From NCBI GenBank assembly GCA_023213395.1, contig CM041465.1, positions 207,769,741 to 207,833,740 on the forward strand: 64,000 nt of DNA. Direction: 5' to 3'. Positions within the stretch are counted from its first letter, which is position 1, and each line of letters opens with the position of its first letter. Under the pieces are notes generated by a model. The model was not told where the DNA came from and searched no databases. It saw only the letters and a program-made list of their open reading frames with translations. A program made the translations under genes and the position numbers. The stretch comes from Cycas panzhihuaensis (Eukaryota; Cycadophyta). This document shows, one piece after another, positions 10,704 to 19,299 of this stretch.

Positions 10704-12059
10704 TTACCCCCCCTCCTTTAGAATACTCTGGCAACCCATATCAATTTGGGATGCTGCTTCTTTTTCCCTCATCGCTTTCCTCGTTGGTTTGCCCACTCTT
10801 TTTTCACTGCCATAGTTAGGCAATCTCTTCGCCTCCATCTGCCCTCCTTTGTCCTTTGAGATCCATTTACAAGTCCCTCCTCCCATCCTTCCTAGATCCA
10901 TCCTTTTCCTGGCCTCAGGAAGCAATTCCTGTGATAACTTCGGCTCTCCCCCTGCCTCCTCTAGGGTCTGTTCCTCTTCTTGATCTAGGATCCGGGCCCT
11001 TCCTATCTCCTCCTCTGATAGGTAGTCTTCCTCCTCCCAGTTAATTCCTTTCAATTGGTCCTAGGCTGATTCACCCATCGTCTGGTTATAATCTTCATGT
11101 CTTGGCTCTCTAGGCTCCCCCAGCTCACCTTCCATCACCTGTTTTTCGTCACTCTAGCCTTTCAGGGCCTCAGAACTCTCTTCTATATTGGTCTCCAGCA
11201 ATGTCTCTGTTCTCCTACCTTCATCTGGCATCAAGTTTGTACTCCTGTTTGGAGCCACACTCATATCCTCTTCCTTTTCCAAGTCTCCAGCCCCTTTTTG
11301 TCCCTCCTCCACTTCTTTCATCATTTCTTTAGCTTCTCTTAGACATTTAATCGAGAGGTGCCCCAAACATCTGCATCTTGAACACCTGAATCCTTCCAAT
11401 TCATAGGCTAGCTTCTGGGTAAATTCCCATCCCCCAAACTCTATGTCTACCTCTTCCGGGAGGTTGCTATCGAGATTCGCTAGGACATAGAACCTGGCGT
11501 TAATCAATCGGGATCTATTCTTCGTCGCCGAGTCCGTAGCTAGAAGGGGGCCTATAGCACTGGCAGCTCCTTTTACCACTTGTAGGTTCCAAAAATGCAG
11601 GGGAAGCCCTAGCTTCTAAACCCATATTAGAGCTTGTTTGACCCGAGGAACCGTCGAGTCAAAATTTGGATGCCATTTCTCCAAAGTCATGGCCTTCCTT
11701 CCAAACATCCACGAGGATTTTAATAAAGAAACTATCATATCTTCCTGGTTAACGAATCTAAAAAGGACACAACCTTTGGGCATGGCCATCACCTCCACCG
11801 GGTTTTTTGTTTTCCACTTATTTCTAATCCAGCTCCTTATGGTATCCATACAGTCCGGGCCTCAAAACCTCCCCACCAAACTGTTTTCCCAGAATTGTAT
11901 TGTTTTCTTCGTTAGCTCCTTTGGGACTGAGATTTTTATTCGGTTATCTCTTATCATTGGTTTAATAATAATCTCCTCAGTATTACCATTTCTCAAGGCT
12001 TCAAGGTATGTCCTTCCCGGAGGAGAGGACTGAGGTTGGTCTTGTTGTTTATGCTTCAT
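10704..12059 (-). pseudogene. LINE ORF1 (DUF4283-like, CCHC knuckle)
   Basis: The start at 12059 reads MKHKQQDQPQSSPPGRTYLEALR. One frame runs to 10704 with about four in-frame stops (near 11862, 11616, 11154 and 11055) and no frameshift. The N-terminal half resembles DUF4283 (RIKISVPKELTKK, WMFGRKAMTLEKWHPNF). A CCHC knuckle near 11340-11385 reads CSRCRCLGHLSIKC. The C-terminus is acidic and rich in Glu. ORF1 proteins coat LINE RNA. Stops such as TGA and TAG in an otherwise open frame fit C-to-T decay. Confidence 0.82.
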
Positions 12060-12390
12060 TAAAAAATTTATAAAAACAATATACATTGACAAATGTAAAG
12101 CTTCATGGACTCACCACTAGAGCTTGGAAACATGAGACTGAACCTTTCAGGTCTTTCTTGTAGCTTGGGGCCTCTCTTGTCTGCATAACCTGAGTCATTG
12201 TCTGGCCTCCTCCAGTCAACCGTCTCCAATGCTATTATAGCCAGCTCTTGTTCGAACCTTTGGGAGCTTTCCCTATCTCTGTTATACCAATTCAGTTCAT
12301 CGATCCGTAGCTCTGTTCCTTTGTCCGTATCTGTTCTCCGCACATTTCCAAGGACTGAAGGTGCCTCGCACCTGCTATGACAACTGCTGC

Positions 12391-12672
12391 CGAAGCGCGC
12401 CTCCTTACGCGGTCCTTCCTTCTTTCTGGTTCCGTGCCAGTCTCCCGTCCCAGCCGTTGAAGGGCGTCCTTCCTCAACCGCCGTCCGTGATCTAGGGCTT
12501 TCCTTCAGCCCTACCCATCTCTACTCACAGTCGAAGCGAGCCTCCTTACGCGGCCCTTCCTTCTTTTTGGTTCCGTGCCAATCTCCCATCCCAACCGTTG
12601 AAGGGCGTCCTTCCTCAACCGCCATCCGTGATCTAGGGCTTTCCTTCGGCCCTACCCATCTCTGTTCGCAGT
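12391..12672 (-). repeat. 141-bp tandem pair in the LINE 5' UTR
   Basis: Two copies, 12391-12531 and 12532-12672, start CGAAGCGCGCC / CGAAGCGAGCC. They differ at roughly a dozen positions, mostly C/T or G/A. The block is GC- and CpG-rich against an AT-rich background. Its place upstream of ORF1 resembles promoter monomers of other L1 families, but promoter function is inferred. Confidence 0.9.
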
Positions 12673-12836
12673 GACTGTTCACAAAGAACTCCCAGCTAGG
12701 AGCCTGTGCAGCGTCTCCATCTTTACACGGGCTGAGACACGCCAGACTCGTGCTCCATCACCCTTCGAAACCCTAGCAGTCGTAGTCTTCCTGTCAAACG
12801 CTTCATCTCTGTCTCGCCCAGCTCTTTCCTCCAACC

Positions 12837-12852
12837 GATCAGATATCACATT
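12837..12852. repeat. LINE target-site duplication, right copy
   Basis: It is an exact repeat of 6278-6293. Gypsy-B gag resumes directly after it. Confidence 0.95.
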
Positions 12853-13061
12853 ACGACAATGTGAGTCACAAATATTGAGAATGCAATTAAGCTTGCCAAA
12901 AATATTGAAGCAGAGTTCAGGGACAGTAGACCCACCTATACACACGGAAATGAGCCAACTTCATACCATCAATGGGGATCTGATCCAAATTGGACCAAAT
13001 TAGGTACAAAGGCAGAACCCCCACTAGTAGTGAAAAATACAAGAGAGGCAAGCGAAACAAC
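12853..13061 (+). pseudogene. Gypsy-B gag, second part
   Basis: The translation continues with NIENAIKLAKNIEAEFRDS and then a polar stretch (HGNEPTSYHQWGSDPNW). It runs into Copia-B after SET. The reading picks up again at 16981 in the same sense, so Copia-B split this exon-like block. Confidence 0.65.
13057..13061. repeat. Copia-B target duplication, left
   Basis: ACAAC is repeated at 16981-16985, immediately outside both LTRs. Confidence 0.85.
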
Positions 13062-13283
13062 TGTTAGAATATAATGTTTTATCTTAGGACATAAGGATGT
13101 AATGTTAGGACATAAATATGTTACGACATAAGTCCACCTTAATGAATTGTAATTATCTGGTGGACAAGTGTCATCTACAGATTAGATAGTTATTAGGCAA
13201 TTGCAACCTCTCATTGTATATATTTACACATTGTGCATTAATGAAGGTCAACTTCCACCCATCTCTGATGTTGCCTTCTATCA
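13062..13283 (+). repeat. Copia-B 5' LTR (222 bp)
   Basis: It begins TGTTAGAATATAATG and ends TTCTATCA. It differs from the 3' copy by six substitutions and no indel in my alignment by eye. A TATA-like GTATATATTTAC lies near 13218. Copia-F has LTRs that begin with the same 15 bases. Confidence 0.93.
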
Positions 13284-13298
13284 TGGTATCAAAGCAGG
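13284..13298 (+). promoter_or_regulatory. Primer-binding site of Copia-B
   Basis: TGGTATCAAAGCAGG abuts the LTR with no spacer. It is of the initiator tRNA-Met class. Confidence 0.85.
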
Positions 13299-14096
13299 CC
13301 TCTCTGTTACGTTAGACAGACCTTGACACTTGTATGCTAGATTGAAGAAAATCCTGAAGAAGCGCATAAGAAGGTGATTGGACAAGATTCATGTCAAGGA
13401 AAGCATAAAAGGAATTTGCAGAGAATTTTCTGAAGACTTTCCAGGACCAGAGTATGGATCCGTACAGTCATACGGTCAAAAATTTTCAAGTTCTCGGATC
13501 AAGACCAAACTTGGCCAGATTATAAATCTGGACACTATCCATATCAGTGTGAGAAAGCAGACGCTCAAAGAGCAAAGAAACCTATGGGAAATTATAGCAA
13601 AGAGCAGGCTAACAATGATGACCAAGATGAAGAAGAAGCAATAGCTTTTGTTGTTGCTATGACAACAAATTTACAAGATAAAAGAAGTTTGGCACATCAA
13701 CTCTGGCACTTCACGTCACATGACTAGTCGAGAAGAATGGTTCGAAGATTTACAACCTTACACTACAAACAAATCAGTGGAGCTTGGAGACAAATACTCC
13801 CTCAAAATCAAGGGAGTGGGAACAATTGCAGTCAAGATCAAAGATAAGATAGAAAAAATAGGTGATGTCCTCCTTGTGCCGGACCTGAAAATGAATCTCC
13901 TCTCTGTTTCTCAATTGAAGAAAAAGGGGATGTGTACACTTTTTGATGAAAAAGGTTTCTGTTACATTTATGACATGAAAAATAATGGAAATGTAATTGC
14001 AAAAGGGGTTGAATGTAACGACCTGTACAGGCTGATATCTCACCCCATCTTACCTAATGTAAAAGCATGTACTGCTACAAACAATAATGATAAAAT
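13299..14096 (+). pseudogene. Copia-B gag remnant and protease
   Basis: Most of gag is gone. Near 13540 only the end of the second zinc knuckle remains (HYPYQCEKADAQ), where Copia-F has HYLYQCPQRRA. The protease follows: WHINSGTSRHMT near 13697-13732, then ELGDKYSLKIKGVGTIAVK and LVPDLKMNLLSVSQL. The active site that is normally Asp-Ser-Gly reads Asn-Ser-Gly, so it is catalytically dead. The GAG-pre-integrase start (HFKYGHLPMEML) ends the frame near 14163. Confidence 0.82.
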
Positions 14097-15271
14097 ATGG
14101 CACTTCAAGTATGGACATCTTCCCATGGAAATGCTAAAAATATGGAAAGAAAAAATCTGGTGATTAGATTACCTCATATCACATCAAACAATTTTGTTTG
14201 TAAAAATTGTCAATTTGGTAAACAACATAGACTTCCTTTTCAAGAAAGCACATGGCAAGCCAAAGAAAAATTTGAGTTAGTTCACACTGATCTCTATGGA
14301 CCCATTGCTCCACATTCAATTAACAAGAAAAGATATTTCATCACTTTCAGAGATGACCTCACCAGAAATATTTGGATTTATTTTTCGCATACAAAATCTG
14401 AAGCTCTTGACGCATTCAAAGAATTCAAAGCAGAAGCTGAGTTAGAAGGTAATGCCAAAATTAAGTGCATAAGATCAGTTGGAGGAGGTGAATACATCTC
14501 CAAAGAATTTCTGGAATATTGCAAGAATAGAGGAATACAGAGGCAATTTACAACTCCATATACACCCCAATCCAATGGAGTTGTAGAGCGTAAAAATCGA
14601 ATCATTATGGAAATGGCACGAAGTATGATACATACAAAGAATGTCTCCAAGACTTATTAGGCCGGTATCGGCCTGACTGTTACATTAAGCAGAGTCCAAC
14701 CAAAGCAATAATCGAATCCACTATAGAAGAAGCCTGGACAGGAAGGAAACCGGACATAAGTCACTTAAAGATTTTTGGCAGCCAAGCATTTATTCATATT
14801 CTAGACAAAAAAACGACAAAATTGGACTCACAAAGCATTGAATGCATTATTATGGTGGGATACAGGAAAAACTCAAAAGCATATAAGTGCATTGATCCTG
14901 GAACTAACAAAGTCTATGTAAGTCGAGATGTCATCTTCAATGAAGAAGGCAAAGAAGAAGATAGGACTCAAATGCTTGAAATAATACCTCAAATTCCTCC
15001 GTGTAATCATATAGAAGAAGAAGAACCCAATATTATCACTGAAGAAACTTCAGAAGAAGCCATTCACGATTCAAGCACAGAGTTAACATTAGAAAGTGTC
15101 TCAGAAGCTGAAGGTGAAAATAAAAAAAAATTGCCAATATGGTATCTCAAGACCTTAGAAGAAAACAAAGGAGAAATTCTGCCTCAACGAACGAGGAGCC
15201 AAAAACCAAAAGCTCTAATCAGCAATGTTGAACCTCAGTTCTTCACAGAAGCCAAAAAGCATGTCGAATAA
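14097..15271 (+). pseudogene. Copia-B integrase
   Basis: A zinc motif CKNCQFGKQHRLPF is followed by the core: FELVHTDLYGPI (first Asp), FRDDLTRNIWIYF, CIRSVGGGEYIS where the second catalytic Asp has become Val, and NGVVERKNR (catalytic Glu). There is a shift near 14660 to the frame with DSQSIECIIMVGYRKNS and KVYVSRDVIFNE, then an acidic linker to 15271. It would insert cDNA into the chromosome. The missing Asp and the stops make it inactive. Confidence 0.85.
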
Positions 15272-15292
15272 AGGAATGCTCTGGATTCTGAA

Positions 15293-16742
15293 ATGGACTC
15301 CATCATCAAAAATCAAACCTGGGAGCTAGTTGAATTACCCTCTAACAAGTCAGTTGTAGGCTGCAAATGGGTTTATAAGATCAAAAGAAAACCAGATGGA
15401 AAAATAGAAAAATATAAAGCCAGGTTAGTTACAAAAAGATACACACAGACAATAGGTATAGATTACGAAGAAACCTTTTCTCCAGTGGCCAAGATAAATA
15501 CTATTAGAACAATCATAGCCATAGCAGCATGCAAAAACTGGAGAATATATCAATTGGACGTCAAAAGTGCCTTCTTAAATGGAGAAATTGAAGAAGAAGT
15601 CTACATGTCCCAGCCTAAAGGTTATATTAAAGCAGGGCAAGAACATTTAGTCTGCAGGTTAAAAAAGGCTTTATACATATTGAAATAGGCCCCACGTGCA
15701 TGGTACGCCAAATTAGATAATTACCTCTATAAAAACGACTTCCAAAAATGTAGTTCAGACTCAAGCTTGTACAAGAAAAACAAGAATGGGGCAATAACTA
15801 TTATAGCAGTTTATGTCGATGACATGCTTGTAATAGGGAATGATGAAATCTCTATAGCAGAAATAAAAACAAGCTGAAACAAGTTTGAAATGACTGATCT
15901 TGGAATCTTGAGCTTCTACTTAGGGATTCAAATTCAACAACAGGACAGTTCAATCACCTTGTGTCAAAGCAAATACGTCAAGGATCTACTAACTAAATTT
16001 AGAATGGAAGATTGTAATCCCTGTTCTATTCCAATGGAAATAAATTGTAATTTAACTCCAAATAAAGAAGATCACAGCTTTGATGCAACCCTGTACAGGC
16101 AACTTATCGGAAGTCTTGTCTATCTCACAGCAACTAGGCCTAATATCTCATACGTTGTGAGTCTAATATCTAGATACATGCATGAGCCAAAGATAAGACA
16201 TTGGAATGCCGCCAAAAGAATCTTAAGATATCTCAGGGGAACAATAGAGTTAAAATTGAACTTTCCAAGAGAATCTCCACTTCAGTTAACAGGTTTCTGT
16301 GACTCAGATTGGGTAGGTGACAAAGATCAAAGAAAATCCACCAGCAGCTTTTGTTTTTTTTTGGGTTGCTCACCAATCTCTTAGAGTTGTAAGCGAGCCA
16401 CGATGGCGTTATCTTCAATGTATGAATACAAATCAGCAGTAAGTGCTACCACTGAAGCAATTTGGCTCCGACAGTTATTGAAAGATCTAGATATACATCA
16501 AGAGACGGCAACCACTCTCTTCTGCAACAATCAAAGTGCAATCAAGCTGACCAAGAATCCAGTATTCCATGCCAGAACTAAACACATTGAAGTTCACATC
16601 ACTTCATAAGAGAGAAAGTACAAAATAAAGAAATAGATCTTGTATATTGTCCAACTCATGATCGGATTGCAGATATCCTGACCAAACCATTGGGAAAGGA
16701 AAAGTTTCAAATATTAAGAGACAAAATAGGATTAAAAGGATA
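15293..16742 (+). pseudogene. Copia-B reverse transcriptase and RNase H
   Basis: Motifs: [40 protein letters not shown] (first Asp), VYVDDMLVIGND (catalytic Asp pair), MTDLGILSFYLGIQI. The RNase H is FCDSDWVGDKDQRKST, then TTEAIWLRQLL, NNQSAIKLTKNPVFHARTKHIEVH. One frame holds throughout, broken only by stops at 15271, 15688, 15877, 16384 and 16609, with no frameshift. Damage by substitution rather than indel contrasts with Copia-D. Confidence 0.87.
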
Positions 16743-16749
16743 AAACATT

Positions 16750-16758
16750 AAGAGAGGG
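16750..16758 (+). promoter_or_regulatory. Polypurine tract of Copia-B
   Basis: AAGAGAGGG lies directly before the 3' LTR. Copia-F has the same tract on the minus strand. It primes plus-strand synthesis in LTR elements. Confidence 0.8.
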
Positions 16759-16980
16759 TGTTAGAATATAATGTTTTATCTTAGGACATAAGGATGTAAT
16801 GTTAGGACATAAATATGTTAGGACATAAGTCCACCTTAATGAATTGTAATTATCTGGTGGACAAGTGTCATCTACAGATTAGATAGTTATTAGGCAGTTG
16901 CAACCTCTCATTGTATATATTTACACATTGTGCATTAATGAAGGACAACATCCATCCATCTCTGATGTTACCTTCTATCA
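16759..16980 (+). repeat. Copia-B 3' LTR (222 bp)
   Basis: It has the same length as the 5' LTR and is flanked on the right by the duplication ACAAC (16981-16985). Together with 13062 it defines a 3.9-kb element. Confidence 0.93.
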
Positions 16981-17340
16981 ACAACTAGAGATAAACACTT
17001 CAAGAAAGGAACGTCTTTCAAATGCGAGGCAAAATGGAATAGAGAACATCAATGTCCTACAAAGAAAGTATTTATGATTAACAACAAAAATATTGAAATT
17101 CCAAAAGAAGAACAAGAAGGAGAGGATCAAGGGCCAAAAAATGAGACCACAGTAGATGAGCTTTTGGAAGTAGATACTGAAAATGTCCATATTTCATTAC
17201 AGGCCATCAATAGACAGAGTGTCACCCCTCAAACTCTTATATTTTAAGGAACGATCAAAGAAACTTTGGTCGCAATCCTTGTAGATAGTGCTAGCACTCA
17301 ACAATTTTTATCTTGCAAAAAAATCCTACAAAATAATTTT
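16981..17340 (+). pseudogene. Gypsy-B gag end, zinc knuckle and protease start
   Basis: The reading resumes TTRDKHFKKGTSFKCEAKW and completes a knuckle whose first Cys is Ser (S-x2-C-x7-H-x2-C). An acidic linker (EEQEGEDQGPKNE) follows. The protease start ETLVAILVDSASTQQFL has Asp-Ser-Ala where Asp-Ser-Gly is usual. Gypsy-B ends here; its pol genes and 3' LTR are missing. Confidence 0.72.
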
Positions 17341-17344
17341 TATC

Positions 17345-17640
17345 TTGCAGAAAAATGAAGAAAACAGAGATATCTTTGTCTTTTACTGTTGTAATTATAG
17401 ATTGAGCGTTAGAAAAAAAAATTAGAAATTAAATTAATTAATTTCTAGCCTATAAAATTACTCTCGAGAGAAAAAAATAGTGCAAATTTGAGCCAAACTC
17501 TGCCTTGGATTGCCTTAAAAAAGCATAAGGTCGTCACAAAGGGTTTGGTACAGTTTCTCCAAACCTGAAATCAACAAATACTCCTCACCAAGCAACTCAG
17601 ATACTGAAAGTTTAATGTGGTATAAGTTCCAATACCACAA
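17345..17640 (-). other. Copia-C leader fragment and primer-binding site
   Basis: On the minus strand TGGTATTGGAAC (complement of 17626-17637) lies 3 nt inside the LTR end. It is of the same class as the Copia-A site. The leader then contains AAGGCAATCCAAG, also found shortly after the Copia-A primer site. The left limit, where it meets Gypsy-B, is approximate. No coding part of Copia-C is present. Confidence 0.5.
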
Positions 17641-18121
17641 AGATAGCCTAGGATCATATGAGGAGCATATGTGCTAAGAGATCTAATTATTAGCATCAAA
17701 TCAATAACACTTAAGCAATTAATCACTCAATCATATGAAAGACACTAATAATGGAGGAGTAGGAATTGTGCCTAACTCCAAAATGACAAGATTAGCTTGT
17801 ATTCAAATGAGCAACATATCAATACATCGCCTCTCACTCTATGCTCTACATGAGAAAATGGTCTCAATATATAGAGGAGGAGGAGAAATCTTAGGGGGTT
17901 GCATGTTTGACACTCGTCAAACATGCATGCCATGACCCATGTGCACTCACATTTGCAAAAGTGCATGAGGGGTGCATTGGCCCTCAAGTTACAACATTCT
18001 TCTCACTAGAAAAATTGTGGGTGTGTACTTCATCGCATTGAGTGGTAAAGTACATTATATAAAGTACATAAGTTAACAATATAAAGTACATGACTTAACA
18101 TTTAAACATAAAGGTCTAACA
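17641..18121 (-). repeat. Copia-C 5' LTR (481 bp)
   Basis: Read on the minus strand it begins TGTTAGACCTTTATG. It contains a CTCTATATATTGAGACC TATA region and a hairpin (17901-17926) with 11-bp arms GCATGTTTGAC / GTCAAACATGC. The first bases resemble the Copia-D LTR start (TGTTAAACCTTATG), while the region after the TATA box resembles Copia-A. The 3' terminus (TATCT) has lost the usual CA. Confidence 0.65.
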
Positions 18122-18717
18122 CTTTACAAGGCAATTTTAATGCAAAATTACAATGCAAGAACATCTTGTTAACTCATAATTAAACTTTAAAAATTAATGT
18201 TAATTAGTTCCAAAAAAAGTCATACAATTGCTCAACTCGAAGCCTATTGAATATAGAATCCAATCCAATAGCTCAAACAAAGCTAAATTCGGAGACTGTA
18301 TAATGTAGATATGAAGGAAACAATACAACTAGGTACAAACTTTCAAACACGACTTTTATGAATAGGCCATTGGCCCATTTTACAAAAAACTTGGGCCACG
18401 TATCCATGCACTATGTGATTCTAGTTCAAAGAAAAAGAGCTCCAAACTAGACTTCAAAACATATTGCAATTGATTTCAATCGACCCCATCTATTGAAAAA
18501 TTAAAATTATCCATTAGGAAATAATTATTTGACTTGTGGCATTTGCACAATCAAAATTTTCAAATTTGAGTAGGATTCAAATTTAATTGGCATCTCCCTC
18601 TACTTCTAGTGAATGGCATTTGATAACTATACGGTCTACTACTACAACATCCTCCATTCTCTAGAACCTACATTTAACATCTTAATGTAGGCATTCAATT
18701 CTTCTTAAGGCGTCTTA
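18122..18717. other. AT-rich spacer, nothing recognised
   Basis: I see no coding frame with family resemblance and no LTR ends. Its last five bases (TCTTA, 18713-18717) form the left flank of Copia-D. Confidence 0.5.
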
Positions 18718-19285
18718 TGTTAAACCTTATGTTTAAATGTTAAGTGAATTTTTCATGTAATATATGCACTTTATACTTTAGGGGTGACTTATCACTTAAG
18801 TGATAAAGTGCACACCACATTCTTTCTAGTGACACAACGTTGTCACTAAAGGTCAATGGACCCTCATGCACTTGTTTGAATAATCCAAGTGATGTATCTT
18901 GGATGTTTGACACTTGTCAAACATCCAAGGCCTTAGGTGAGGATCCAAGCACTTTTGCTCATGATCCAAGTCATGTATCTTGGATGTTTGACACTTGTCA
19001 AACATCCAAGGCCTTAGGTCTCTCATTTCACTCTATATAAGGAGACCTCTCCTCATTGTCCAAGACACGAGACTTGGAGCTGTATTGTTATGCTATCAGT
19101 TTGCTAATCAAACTGTTTTCTTCTTGGGAGGTTGGACCAATTCCAACTCCACATATTGGGTATCATTTTCTCTTGCTCCTATATTTCAGTTTATGCTTTT
19201 ATGCTCTCATGCTTTCATGCATTTATAGTATTGTGATTGTATTTATGATCTTGGGATCAATGTGGCCTAATGCCCATTGTCAACA
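18718..19285 (+). repeat. Copia-D 5' LTR (568 bp)
   Basis: It begins TGTTAAACCTTATG and ends TTGTCAACA. It contains the palindrome TTATCACTTAAGTGATAA (18789-18806), then an 81-bp tandem pair, each copy with a 15+2+15-bp hairpin (18898-18929 and 18979-19010). A TATA box TCTATATAAGG follows near 19030. Flanks TCTTA (left) and CCTTA (right of the 3' LTR, 25705-25709) match at four of five bases. Confidence 0.93.
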
Positions 19286-19287
19286 TT

Positions 19288-19299
19288 TGGTATCAGAGC
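19288..19299 (+). promoter_or_regulatory. Primer-binding site of Copia-D
   Basis: TGGTATCAGAGC is the exact consensus site for initiator tRNA-Met. It lies 2 nt after the LTR. Confidence 0.92.

Larger units (their letters stand above)
6294..12836 (-). mobile_element. Full-length L1-type LINE inserted in Gypsy-B
   Basis: This 6.5-kb non-LTR retrotransposon lies on the minus strand: 5' UTR (12060-12836), ORF1 (12059-10704), ORF2 (10651-6461), 3' UTR and a poly(A) tail seen as a run of T at 6292-6307. It has a zinc-knuckle ORF1, an AP-type endonuclease, reverse transcriptase, a Cys/His motif and a terminal RNase H. That order fits the plant L1 branch that acquired an RNase H. All copies of the coding parts carry stops, so this insertion is inactive. 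Confidence 0.92.
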
